From Magnetospirillum sp902729445 (GTDB taxonomy: Bacteria > Pseudomonadota > Alphaproteobacteria > Rhodospirillales > Magnetospirillaceae), in assembly GCF_902729445.1 (NCBI RefSeq), contig NZ_CACVCE010000045.1, positions 62,001 through 126,000 on the forward strand: a stretch of 64,000 nucleotides of DNA, given 5' to 3'. The number at the start of each line of letters is the position of its first letter. Position 1 is the first letter of the stretch. Of the stretch, positions 16,769 through 25,751 are shown in pieces. The notes under the pieces are model-generated. The model was given only the letters and a program-made list of their open reading frames with translations. It was not told where the DNA came from and searched no databases. The position numbers were made by a program, and so were the translations under genes.

Positions 16769-18610
16769 TCAATCCAGCTCGAAGGCGTTCTTGTAATCGA
16801 GCTTCAGGGACGGGTCCTGGTCTTCCTTCCTGAGGAAGCAATTGCCCACCGTCAGGACCTCGATCTCGCTGCCCATGAAGCAGCGGAAGGCGTCTTCCGG
16901 CGAACACACGATCGGCTCGCCGCGCACGTTGAAGCTGGTATTGACCACCACCGGACAGCCGGTCTTGCCCTTGAAGGCCGAAATCAGCGCGTGATAGCGC
17001 GGATTGGTGTCGGCATGCACGGTCTGTACGCGAGCGGAATAATCAACATGGGTGATGGCCGGCAGGCTGGAGCGCGGCACGTTCAGCTTGTCGATGCCGA
17101 ACAGGGCCTGTTCATCCTGGGTCATGGCGCGGCGATGCTTTTCCGCCACCGGGGCGACCAGCAGCATATAGGGCGAATCGCCGTCCAGCTCGAACCAATC
17201 GGCGACGTCTTCGCGCAGCACGCTGGGCGCGAACGGGCGGAAGCTTTCGCGGTACTTCACCTTCAGATTCAGCACCTTCTGCATGGTCGGCGAACGGGGA
17301 TCGCCCAGGATCGAGCGGCCGCCCAGGGCGCGCGGCCCGAATTCCATGCGGCCCTGCATCCAGCCCACCGCCTTTTCGTCGGCCAGGGCCTGCGCCGTCT
17401 GTTCGATCAATTGATCGTCGGAGAGCACGGTGAACTTGGCGCCGGCGGCGGTCAGGCGGGCCTCGATGTCGGCCTGCTCGAACACCGGGCCGAGATACGA
17501 GCCCTTCATGGCATCCTTGCCGCCGCCTGTTACCGCGCGCGGCTGGCCCTTGTGGATATGGTAGCCGGCCAAAGCCGCGCCCAGGGCGCCGCCGGCATCG
17601 CCGGCCGCCGGCTGAATCCAGATATTGTCGAAGATGCCTTCGCGCAGCACCTTGCCGTTGGCCACGCAATTGAGCGCGACACCGCCGGCCAGGCACAGAT
17701 TCTTGGCGCCGGTATCCTTGCGGATGGCGCGCGCCAGCTTCAGCACCACATGCTCGGTCACCGCCTGCACGGAAGCCGCGATATCCATGTGGAACTGGGT
17801 CAGCGGGTCCTTGTCGGCCTGGCGCACCTTCTGCCCGAACAGGCCAGCGAACTTGTCGTTGGTCATGGTCAGGCCGGTGCAATAGTCGAAATAGGACTGG
17901 TCCAGCCAGAAGCTGCCGTCATCCTTGACATCGATGACCTTGTCGAGGATCAGCTGGGTGTATTTCGGCTCGCCGTAAGGGGCCAGGCCCATCACCTTGT
18001 ATTCGCCGGAATTGACCTTGAAGCCGGTGTAATAGGTGAAGGCCGAATAAAGCAGGCCCAGCGAGTGCGGGAAGTGCAGTTCCTTGTGGATTTCAAGGCT
18101 GTTGCCCGAGCCCATGGCCAGCGAGGTGGTGGTCCACTCGCCGACGCCGTCCATGGTCAGCACGGCGGCGTCCTCGAACGGGCTGGGGAAGAAGGCCGAT
18201 GCCGCGTGGCTTAAGTGATGCTCGGCGAACAGGAACTTGTTCATCCAGTCGAAATCGGGATCGAACTTCTTGAAGTCCTTCCGCAGCATGTCCTTCTGGA
18301 ACAGCTTTTCCTTCAGCCACACCGGAATGGCGGTCTTGAACGAGGTAAAGCCCTTCGGCGCGAAGGACATATAGGTTTCCAGCAGACGCTCGAACTTCAG
18401 GAACGGCTTGTCGTAGAAGACGACGTAATCGATGTCGCCCAGGGCGCAGCCGGCCTCGGCCAGGCAATAGCGCACGGCGTTCTCGGGGAAGCGCGCGTCG
18501 TGCTTCTTGCGGGTGAACCGCTCTTCCTGGGCGGCGGCGACGATGCGGCCATCCTCGATCAGCGCCGCCGCGCTGTCGTGATACAGCGCCGAAATGCCCA
18601 GAATCCGCAC
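16769..18610 (-). CDS. Carbamoyltransferase (NodU/CmcH/TobZ family)
   Basis: 613-residue two-domain enzyme that uses carbamoyl phosphate and ATP to make carbamoyl-adenylate and transfers the carbamoyl group to a hydroxyl, here probably on a sugar. The N-terminal Kae1-like domain has HDSAAAL (11-17) and the metal-site string HHLSHAASAF (131-140); the C-terminal YrdC-like domain has FGPRALGGRSILGDPR and NTSFNVRGEPIVC. Length matches the family. The start is a GTG at 18610 preceded by GAGG. It forms an operon with DUF5989 and SxtJ genes just upstream, a partnership known from saxitoxin-type and polysaccharide clusters. It may carbamoylate the surface glycan made by the adjacent genes. Confidence 0.93.
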   Translation of the reverse strand: MRILGISALYHDSAAALIEDGRIVAAAQEERFTRKKHDARFPENAVRYCLAEAGCALGDIDYVVFYDKPFLKFERLLETYMSFAPKGFTSFKTAIPVWLKEKLFQKDMLRKDFKKFDPDFDWMNKFLFAEHHLSHAASAFFPSPFEDAAVLTMDGVGEWTTTSLAMGSGNSLEIHKELHFPHSLGLLYSAFTYYTGFKVNSGEYKVMGLAPYGEPKYTQLILDKVIDVKDDGSFWLDQSYFDYCTGLTMTNDKFAGLFGQKVRQADKDPLTQFHMDIAASVQAVTEHVVLKLARAIRKDTGAKNLCLAGGVALNCVANGKVLREGIFDNIWIQPAAGDAGGALGAALAGYHIHKGQPRAVTGGGKDAMKGSYLGPVFEQADIEARLTAAGAKFTVLSDDQLIEQTAQALADEKAVGWMQGRMEFGPRALGGRSILGDPRSPTMQKVLNLKVKYRESFRPFAPSVLREDVADWFELDGDSPYMLLVAPVAEKHRRAMTQDEQALFGIDKLNVPRSSLPAITHVDYSARVQTVHADTNPRYHALISAFKGKTGCPVVVNTSFNVRGEPIVCSPEDAFRCFMGSEIEVLTVGNCFLRKEDQDPSLKLDYKNAFELD

Positions 18611-18626
18611 CGTTGGCCTCGCTTCT

Positions 18627-18776
18627 TTAGAACAGGGTGTAGATGAACGGGGCGACCGCCGAGCCCTGGCTCAGCACGATCAGACCGCCGAAGATCACCA
18701 TCATCACCAGGATCGGCAGCAGCCAGTACTTCTTGCGGGCGCGCAGGAAGGCCCAGAGTTCGAGAAGAAAGCCCAT
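18627..18776 (-). CDS. DUF5989-type small membrane protein
   Basis: 49-residue protein, easily missed by gene finders. It begins MGFLLELWAFLRARKKYW and continues into one hydrophobic helix (about residues 18-36) ending QGSAVAPFIYTLF. This is the DUF5989 pattern: a short amphipathic start, basic RKKYW, one membrane segment, and a conserved SAxAPFIYTLF tail. It sits between SxtJ (15 bases away) and the carbamoyltransferase (16 bases away), the usual order. Function unknown; it probably anchors or assists the carbamoyltransferase at the membrane. Confidence 0.85.
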   Translation of the reverse strand: MGFLLELWAFLRARKKYWLLPILVMMVIFGGLIVLSQGSAVAPFIYTLF

Positions 18777-18791
18777 TGGCGTCGGATCCTC

Positions 18792-19223
18792 TTAGAATTG
18801 GTTCTTCATGGTTTCGGGGGCCGGACCCGGGGGGGCGCGCTCGATCCAGTAGCTGGCGGCGGCCGGATCGCGCTTCAGGCGCATCGGATCCTTGCCGGTG
18901 GCCCGCATCAGCAGGCCGACCGGGGTGACGGTCAGGAAGAACAGCAGGCCCATCACCAGGGGCGTGACGATATGATGCAGCAGCATGCCGAACTTGAACC
19001 ACAGAAAGTTCAAGGGCTTGAGCAGCTGGGGCGCCGCCAGGGCCGCGACCAGGAAGGCCGCGGCCGCACCCAGCGCCCACAGGCGAATGTCGCCGCCATC
19101 CTTCAACGGCCACAGCGCGATGATGGCGAACAGCACCGCGAAGACCAGCCCGAACGACCGCTCAGAGCCGATCTTGACCTCGGTCACTGCCGTTAAACTC
19201 TCGTGCGTTCCGCCCTTGGCCAT
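18792..19223 (-). CDS. SxtJ-family membrane protein
   Basis: 143 residues with three to four hydrophobic segments: about 25-42, 48-64, and a longer region 80-105 containing HHIVTPLVMGLLFFLTVTP. The last 40 residues are polar (MRATGKDPMRLKRDPAAASYW). This matches SxtJ, a small membrane protein of unknown function encoded next to carbamoyltransferases, first named in saxitoxin clusters. It is the first gene of the triad SxtJ, DUF5989, carbamoyltransferase. The 74 bases upstream, before the convergent-side glutamate dehydrogenase end, should hold the promoter; no clear boxes were recognised. Confidence 0.85.
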   Translation of the reverse strand: MAKGGTHESLTAVTEVKIGSERSFGLVFAVLFAIIALWPLKDGGDIRLWALGAAAAFLVAALAAPQLLKPLNFLWFKFGMLLHHIVTPLVMGLLFFLTVTPVGLLMRATGKDPMRLKRDPAAASYWIERAPPGPAPETMKNQF

Positions 19224-19297
19224 GGGTCACCCTGCCTGTCTCGTGTGGCAGTCGTTACCATCAACGCAAGGGCAAAGCAACGCTTATGACCTTCTGT

Positions 19298-22200
19298 TCA
19301 GCCGCCGACCTCGGCCAGGGCGCGCAGTTGACGGTTGATCACCGACAGCATCGACAGATCGACCTGCGGCGCCGCCCGCAACTCGGCCAGCAGGCTGTCG
19401 ACCCGCTCGACCTCGGCCTGGTGACGGGTGGCCCAGGCCTCCAGCCCCTGGCCTTCCGCCAGCACGGCGTTGGCGATGCCTTGCTGGTGGCTGTAAAGCT
19501 CTTCGATGGCCGCGACGGCGGCCAGCTTGTCCCAGTGGCCGCGCCCGCCCAGGCGCTGGGCCGACAGGCGCAGCCAGCCCAGGCCGAAGCGCGATCCGGC
19601 GGCGAAATAGACCTGCGCCGTTTCTTCCACACTCAGGCTGCGCCGGCCGGCGATTCGCACCACGTCCAGCGCCGAGGCCAGCACGATCAGGCCGGCGACG
19701 CGGGCGGCCACCGCTTCGGGCACCCCCTGATCGACATAATCCTTGGTCCGGGCCGCCACCATTTCGGCGGTTTCCGGCGGCAAGGCCTGGCCACGGTGGG
19801 CATCGATGGCGGCAACACCGGGGGCGAATTCGGCGATCGCCGCGCCGATCTCGAAGGGGGCCGGCACATGGCGCAGCACCCAGGCGGTGGCCCGTTCCAG
19901 CAGACGATTGGCCTCGGTCAGCATGGCGACCTGAACCGAGGCGGGCACCTGACCGTCCAAAGCCTCGATGGCGCGCCACACCTCGCGCAGGCCATAGGCG
20001 TCGCGGGCGACGATATAGGCCCGGGCCACCTCGGCGGCACCGAAGCCGGTGCGCTCCATCATGTCCAGCACGAAGCCGGCACCGACCCGGTTGATCATCG
20101 AATTGGTCACCGTGGTCGCGACGATCTCGCGCCGCAGCCGATGGCGGGTGATTTCGTTGGCGAAACGGTCACCCAGCGCGGTCGGGAAGTAGCGGCGCAG
20201 ATCGGCGGCCAGGAATGGATCGTCGGGCAGGTTCGAGCCCAGCACCGCGTCGTGCAGCCAGATCTTCGAATAGGCCAGCAGCACCGCCAGTTCGGGCCGC
20301 ACCAGCCCCTTGCGCCGGGCGGCCCGCTCGGTCAGCACGTCCTCGCCGGGCAGGAATTCCAGGGCGCGGTCCAGCCGGCCGGCTTTCTCCAACAGCCGCA
20401 TAAAGCGGCCCTGACCATCCAGCAGGTCGGGGCCGTTGGCCTCCATCACGCTGATGGCCTGGGTCTGCAGGTAATTGTCCCGCAGGACCAGCGCGGCCAC
20501 CTCGTCGGTCATGGACGACAGCAAGATGTCGCGCTGTTTCGCGGTCAAGTCGCCGGCCGCCACCAGATCGTCCACCAGAATCTTGATGTTGACCTCGTGG
20601 TCCGAGGTATCGACGCCGGCCGAATTGTCGATGGCGTCGGTGTTGAGACGGATGCCGGCCAGCGCCGCCTCGATGCGGGCTTTTTGCGTCATGCCCAGAT
20701 TGGCGCCCTCGCCCAGCACCTTGGCGCGCAGGTCGCCCGCGTTGACGCGAAGCTGGTCGTTGGCGCGATCGCCGACGTCGGTGTTGGTTTCCTCGCGCGC
20801 CTTGATATAGGTGCCGATGCCGCCGAAGAGCAGCAGATCGACCTGGGCGCACAGCAGGGTGCGGATCAGTTCAGCCGGCGTCACCACTTTTGCTTCGATG
20901 CCGAAACGAGCGGCCATGGCCGCACTGACCGGGATCGACTTCGCCGCCCGCGAGAAGATGCCGCCACCGGCGGAAATGCGACTTTGGTCATAATCGGGCC
21001 AGGATTTGACCGCCTTGAACAGCCGCTCGCGCTCGGCGAAGGCGGCCGACGGGTCGGGATCGGGGTCGATGAAGATGTGGGCGTGGTTGAAGGCCGCCAC
21101 CAGCTTGATATGGGGCGAGCACAGCATGCCGTTGCCGAACACGTCGCCCGACATGTCGCCGACGCCGATGCAGGTGAAGTCCTGGGCCTGGGTATCGATG
21201 CCGATTTCGCGGAAATGGCGCTTCACCGCTTCCCAGGCGCCGCGCGCGGTGATGCCCATCGCCTTGTGGTCATAGCCCTTCGAGCCGCCGCTGGCGAAGG
21301 CGTCGCCCAGCCAGAAGCCGACTTCCAGGCTGATGGAGTTGGCGATGTCCGAGAAGGTGGCGGTGCCCTTGTCGGCGGCCACCACCAGATAGGGATCGTC
21401 GCCGTCGCGGCGCACCACCCGATCCGGCGCCATCACCGATCCGCCCTTCAAGGTATCGGTGACGTCCAGCAGACCGCGCATCATCGCCTGATAGCAGGCG
21501 ATGCCCTCGGCCAGCAGCGCCTCGCGCCCGCCTTCCGCCGGCGGCTGCTTGACCACGAAGCCGCCCTTGGCCCCGACCGGCACGATCACCGCGTTCTTGA
21601 CCATCTGCGCCTTCATCAGTCCCAGGATCTCGGTGCGGAAATCATCGCGCCGATCAGACCAGCGGATACCGCCGCGCGCCACCCGGCCGCCGCGCAGGTG
21701 AATCGCTTCGACACGCGGGGAATAGACCCAGATTTCCACCCATGGCCGCGGCGCCGGCAAATCGTCGATGGCCCGGCTGTCCAGCTTGAACGACACCCAT
21801 GGCCGGTCGAGATAGAAATTGGTGCGGTGGGTGGCGCGGATCAGGTTGAGAAAGCGGCGCAAGATTCGGTCGTCGTCGGCGCTATCGACCTGATCCAGCA
21901 GGGCGGCGGTCTGGCTTTCGACGAAACAGGGGTCGCCGGCCCGATGATCCGGATCGAACAGGGCCTCGAACAAGGTGACCAGGCCGACGGTCTGGGCCGG
22001 GTTGGCCGCCAGGGCCCGCTCGATATTGGCCTGCGACAGACTATAGCCGGCCTGGCGCAGATATTTGGCATAGGCCCGCAAGATCACCACCTGGCGCCAG
22101 GCCAGGCCGGCGGTCAGCACCAGCCGGTTGAAGCCGTCGCTTTCCGCCTCGCCGCGCCAGATGCGGGCCAGCGCCTCTTCGAAGGCGGCGCCCCGGTCGG

Positions 22201-24082
22201 CAAGATCGAGTGCCGTGCCGTCGGCCGATTCCAGCTGGAAGTCATGAATCCACACCGGACTGGCCTGGTCGGCGGCATGGATCTCGTGCGGGACCTCGGC
22301 GATGACCCGAAGGCCCATGGCCTCGAGGATCGGCAAGATATCAGACAGAGCCACCGTCTGGCCGCTGCGCAGCAGCTTGAGCCGGGCCTCGTGCTCGGCC
22401 GCCTCGACCGGCCGATAGAGGTTGAGACCGAGATCGGCGCCGGCCAGCACCGCTTCCAGCCGATCGATGTCGGCCACCGCCGCCAGGGCCGGGTGGCGTT
22501 CGCGGTAGGAGGCGGCGAAGGCGTCGCGCCAGCGCCGTGCCAGCTTCAGGCCCTTGGCCTCGCCCTGGGCGGCGATCAGCGCATCTTGCAGTTGGTCGGC
22601 CCACGAGCGCGCGGCTTCGGCCAGGCGGCGCTCCAGGTCGGACTCGTCGATGTCGGGAAGCTTGGCGCCGGGTTGGGTGCGGATCACCACATGCAGGCGC
22701 GCCAGCGGTCCGTCGGCGACCTGGGTGTAATAGGCGTCGAGTTGGCCGCCATAGGCCTGTTCCAGCAGCCGGGTCACCGCCAGCCTGAGCGGCGTGTCGT
22801 AGCGGTCGCGCGGCAAGAACACCAGACACGAGACGAAACGGCCGAAATCGTCGGGCCGCACGAACAAGGCGACGCGCGGACGTTCCTGCAGATGCAGAAT
22901 ACCCAGCGCGATACGGTACAGGCGGTCCTCGCCGATCTGGAACAGCTCGTCGCGGGGATAGGTTTCCAGGATATTGACCAGGGCCTTGGAATCGTGGCTG
23001 AACGGCGCGAAGCCGGCACGGGCCTGAACCTCGGCCACCCGCTTGCGCAGCAACGGGATGCTGGACGGGTTGCGGGTATAGGCCGCCGAGGTGAACAGGC
23101 CCACAAAGGCGTGCAACCCCACCACCTTGCCGGCCTTGTTGACCTGCTTCACCCCGATCACATCCATGTGGACTGGTCGGTGGACGGTGGCATGGCGGGT
23201 GGATTTGGTGACCATCAACAGGCCCGGCGCGGTCAGGAACGAGCGGATCTCGGCGGGCATTTGCGCCAAGGTGACGGTGTCGTCGAACACCGTCACCCCC
23301 GGCTCGCGCAGGATACCCAGGCCGGCATCGGCATCGACCGTCACCTTGGGGGAATCGCCGTCGCCGGAAAACAAGAAGCGCCGATAGCCCAGAAAACTGA
23401 AATGGTCGTCGTGCAGCCAATCAAGGAAGGCCACCGTCTCGTCGGAATCCGCCCGGGTCTTGGCCAGCTTGGCCACGTCTTCACTGGCGGCGCGGATGGC
23501 GGCGCGCATCGGCTGCCAATCGACCACCGCCGCCCGCACATCGGCCAGGACCTGCCCCAGCCTGGCGGCCAGATCGGCGTGCTGGCCCGCCTCCTGCCGA
23601 TCGACCAGGATGTGCATCACCGATTCGGCGCTGCCGACACCTTCCGCCAGGGGAGCCAGATCGACCAGCCGGCCCGATGGGTCTCGACTTGCCGAAATCA
23701 CCGGGTGAACCAATAGATGGATGGCAATGCCGCGGCGGGCCAATTCCATCGCCACCGAATCCACCAGGAACGGCATGTCGTCATTGACGATCTCGATGGC
23801 GGTATGGGGCGAGGTCCAGCCGTGCTTTTCCAGATCAGGGTCGAACACCCGCAGGCGGGGCTGACCGGGGGCGCGCTCTTTCAGATGACCCAGCAGGCCG
23901 ACGATCACCGCGAACAGGCGACTGGCCTCGGCCTCTTCGAGGTCGGCGGCCGGCAGGCCAGCCAGAAAGATCATGGCCAGCCGACTGGCGGTTTCCCCGC
24001 GGGCGGGGTCGAGCCTCTGCCGGGCCAGGCCATCCAGAGAGTCGGCCAGGCTCGATCGGTGGAGATCGCTGAAATGGGTCAT
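19298..24082 (-). CDS. gdhB: NAD-dependent glutamate dehydrogenase, large (180 kDa) type
   Basis: 1594-residue cytoplasmic enzyme that oxidises glutamate to 2-oxoglutarate and ammonia with NAD. Length matches the large bacterial GDH family. The N-terminal half is the ACT-like regulatory region (HTAIEIVNDDMPFLVDSV near residue 100). The catalytic core contains RGGIRWSDRRDDFRTEI and the Lys-rich stretch VGAKGGFVVKQPP around residues 800-850, followed by GDMSGDVFGNGML and AAFNHAHIFIDPDPD. I start at the ATG at 24082, preceded by GGGGAGGG; an upstream in-frame extension has no family similarity. It stands alone between the polysaccharide locus and holA. Confidence 0.95.
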   Translation of the reverse strand: MTHFSDLHRSSLADSLDGLARQRLDPARGETASRLAMIFLAGLPAADLEEAEASRLFAVIVGLLGHLKERAPGQPRLRVFDPDLEKHGWTSPHTAIEIVNDDMPFLVDSVAMELARRGIAIHLLVHPVISASRDPSGRLVDLAPLAEGVGSAESVMHILVDRQEAGQHADLAARLGQVLADVRAAVVDWQPMRAAIRAASEDVAKLAKTRADSDETVAFLDWLHDDHFSFLGYRRFLFSGDGDSPKVTVDADAGLGILREPGVTVFDDTVTLAQMPAEIRSFLTAPGLLMVTKSTRHATVHRPVHMDVIGVKQVNKAGKVVGLHAFVGLFTSAAYTRNPSSIPLLRKRVAEVQARAGFAPFSHDSKALVNILETYPRDELFQIGEDRLYRIALGILHLQERPRVALFVRPDDFGRFVSCLVFLPRDRYDTPLRLAVTRLLEQAYGGQLDAYYTQVADGPLARLHVVIRTQPGAKLPDIDESDLERRLAEAARSWADQLQDALIAAQGEAKGLKLARRWRDAFAASYRERHPALAAVADIDRLEAVLAGADLGLNLYRPVEAAEHEARLKLLRSGQTVALSDILPILEAMGLRVIAEVPHEIHAADQASPVWIHDFQLESADGTALDLADRGAAFEEALARIWRGEAESDGFNRLVLTAGLAWRQVVILRAYAKYLRQAGYSLSQANIERALAANPAQTVGLVTLFEALFDPDHRAGDPCFVESQTAALLDQVDSADDDRILRRFLNLIRATHRTNFYLDRPWVSFKLDSRAIDDLPAPRPWVEIWVYSPRVEAIHLRGGRVARGGIRWSDRRDDFRTEILGLMKAQMVKNAVIVPVGAKGGFVVKQPPAEGGREALLAEGIACYQAMMRGLLDVTDTLKGGSVMAPDRVVRRDGDDPYLVVAADKGTATFSDIANSISLEVGFWLGDAFASGGSKGYDHKAMGITARGAWEAVKRHFREIGIDTQAQDFTCIGVGDMSGDVFGNGMLCSPHIKLVAAFNHAHIFIDPDPDPSAAFAERERLFKAVKSWPDYDQSRISAGGGIFSRAAKSIPVSAAMAARFGIEAKVVTPAELIRTLLCAQVDLLLFGGIGTYIKAREETNTDVGDRANDQLRVNAGDLRAKVLGEGANLGMTQKARIEAALAGIRLNTDAIDNSAGVDTSDHEVNIKILVDDLVAAGDLTAKQRDILLSSMTDEVAALVLRDNYLQTQAISVMEANGPDLLDGQGRFMRLLEKAGRLDRALEFLPGEDVLTERAARRKGLVRPELAVLLAYSKIWLHDAVLGSNLPDDPFLAADLRRYFPTALGDRFANEITRHRLRREIVATTVTNSMINRVGAGFVLDMMERTGFGAAEVARAYIVARDAYGLREVWRAIEALDGQVPASVQVAMLTEANRLLERATAWVLRHVPAPFEIGAAIAEFAPGVAAIDAHRGQALPPETAEMVAARTKDYVDQGVPEAVAARVAGLIVLASALDVVRIAGRRSLSVEETAQVYFAAGSRFGLGWLRLSAQRLGGRGHWDKLAAVAAIEELYSHQQGIANAVLAEGQGLEAWATRHQAEVERVDSLLAELRAAPQVDLSMLSVINRQLRALAEVGG

Positions 24083-24183
24083 GAAGCCCTCCCCTGCGGC
24101 GCGGGTCGGCGCGCGCGATGGTTCCCCCGACTCATTAGGGGACGCTTGGGGGGCAATTTCAACGGGTTGAAGAATGAAAGAGC

Positions 24184-25209
24184 TTATTTCGCCCGGCCGG
24201 CCGCCCGCGCCAACTGCATCACCGCGCGCGAGCACAGTTCTTCCGCCGGCATGCCGGTGGTCTTGCAATCGGTCTCGGCCTCGATCAGCAGCTCCAGCGC
24301 GCGGCCGACACGATCGACCGGCCAACGGCCGATCTGGCGGCGGACCCGATCGGCCATCTTGAAGATCACCGGTGGTTTCAGGGCGGCCATGGCCTGATCG
24401 GGCGAGCGGCCTTGCGCCACCAGGCCGGCGGCGAAGTGCAGCCGTTGGAAATGACGTGACAGCGCCCGCAGCACCGTCACCGCATTGGTCCCCTCCCGGG
24501 TCAGACGGTCGAGCACCCGCTGGGCGGTGGCATGGTCACCCTCGGCGGCGGCCATGGCCAGATCGTCCATCGACAAGGCGGCAGTGTCGCCGACACAGGC
24601 CGAAGCATCGGCCAGAGTGACCCGGCCGGGCCCCCCCATATAGAGCGCCAACTTTTGCAGCTCGGCCCGGGTCAAGCGACGATCGCCGCCCAGATGGTCC
24701 ATCAGATAGGCCAAGGCGTCGGCTTCCGGCGTCAGGCCGTGGGTTTTCAGCTCCTCGACGATGACCTGATGCAGGCTGCCGCCTTCGTCGCCGTAACAGG
24801 GCAAGGCCGCCGCGTTGTCGGCGCCCTCGAACAGCTTGCGCAGCGACGAGCGCGGCCCCAGATCGCCGGCTTCCAGCAAGATCAGAGCGTCGCCCTTGGG
24901 ATCACCGAGAAACCCCTGGACCAGCGACGACAGGGCATCGGCGGCGTCGCGCACGATCACCACCCGGCGCCCGCCGGTCATGGCGATGGCGGCGGCTTCG
25001 TCGGCCAGGCGGGCGGGATCGTCCTTCAGGCTGGCGGCGGTCAGATCGGCGACGCGGAAGGGGTCCTTGAGGTCGGCGACCACCCCCTTGCCCAACCGCT
25101 CGATTCTTTCGCGGACCAGGCCGCTGTCGGGCCCAAACACCAAGATGATCCGGGCCTTGGGATCGGGCGCCTTGAGGAAGGCCTCGATCTTCCCGCCCGA
25201 CAGCTTCAC
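24184..25209 (-). CDS. holA: DNA polymerase III delta subunit
   Basis: 341-residue clamp-loader subunit that opens the beta sliding clamp. The protein shows the HolA pattern: KIEAFLKAPDPKARIILVFG near the start, an AAA+-like fold without a functional P-loop, DHLGGDRRLTRAELQKLALY in the middle, and a helical C-terminal collar with RALSRHFQRLHF. It starts with a GTG at 25209, overlapping the lptE stop (GTGA). The order leuS-lptE-holA is conserved in alphaproteobacteria and many other bacteria. Confidence 0.93.
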   Translation of the reverse strand: MKLSGGKIEAFLKAPDPKARIILVFGPDSGLVRERIERLGKGVVADLKDPFRVADLTAASLKDDPARLADEAAAIAMTGGRRVVIVRDAADALSSLVQGFLGDPKGDALILLEAGDLGPRSSLRKLFEGADNAAALPCYGDEGGSLHQVIVEELKTHGLTPEADALAYLMDHLGGDRRLTRAELQKLALYMGGPGRVTLADASACVGDTAALSMDDLAMAAAEGDHATAQRVLDRLTREGTNAVTVLRALSRHFQRLHFAAGLVAQGRSPDQAMAALKPPVIFKMADRVRRQIGRWPVDRVGRALELLIEAETDCKTTGMPAEELCSRAVMQLARAAGRAK

Positions 25210-25751
25210 CGGGAGAACTCGGGCTTGAAGCCGGCGGCGCGATTGGAGAAATAGGCCGCCAGCTGGTTGCGGATGTTGCCGGCCAGCTCGGACAGGGCGC
25301 GATCCTCGGCGTCCCGCTCGGTCGCGATGGTGCCGTAGCGCGGCCCGTAATAGCGATAGCTGGTGATCGAGCGGGCCGAGCCAGAAAATGCGGTTTTCTT
25401 CGCCGAGTCCGAGCTGACGTCCATCAGCGAGAATTGGGCAGTCATCGTCATGTTGCCCAAAGCGGCACCGCCATTTTCGTCGGTGGTCACCGCGCCGGTG
25501 GTTTCCACCACCCGAACGTCAAGATAGTAGCGTGGCCGGGCAATCTCGCCGCTGGGGGTGAGCTGCTGAACCAGGGCATTGCGCAATTGCTGCCCGATCC
25601 GGTCGTCGATGGCGGCGACCCTGACCTGGGCCAATTCCGACTCGGTCGGGCTTTTCTGCTCGGCGCGGTCGCCATACATCGGCCGGAAGCCGCACCCCAC
25701 CGGGCCCAGCACCGCGATCATCACCACCAGAAGCGTTCTAGACCACCACAT
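25206..25751 (-). CDS. lptE: LPS-assembly lipoprotein LptE
   Basis: 181-residue outer-membrane lipoprotein that plugs the LptD barrel and helps deliver LPS to the cell surface. The N-terminus is a signal sequence ending GPVGC, so Cys20 would be lipidated, though the -3 position is Pro rather than the usual Leu. CGFRPMYG right after the Cys is typical of LptE. It overlaps leuS by 14 bases at its start and holA by 4 bases at its end. Confidence 0.9.
   Translation of the reverse strand: MWWSRTLLVVMIAVLGPVGCGFRPMYGDRAEQKSPTESELAQVRVAAIDDRIGQQLRNALVQQLTPSGEIARPRYYLDVRVVETTGAVTTDENGGAALGNMTMTAQFSLMDVSSDSAKKTAFSGSARSITSYRYYGPRYGTIATERDAEDRALSELAGNIRNQLAAYFSNRAAGFKPEFSR

Noticed and set aside
19286..23716. 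A 1476-codon open frame on the plus strand
   Set aside because: It lies antisense to the glutamate dehydrogenase gene in the mirrored codon phase; its composition (His/Gln/Gly-rich) is typical of a shadow frame in high-GC DNA.
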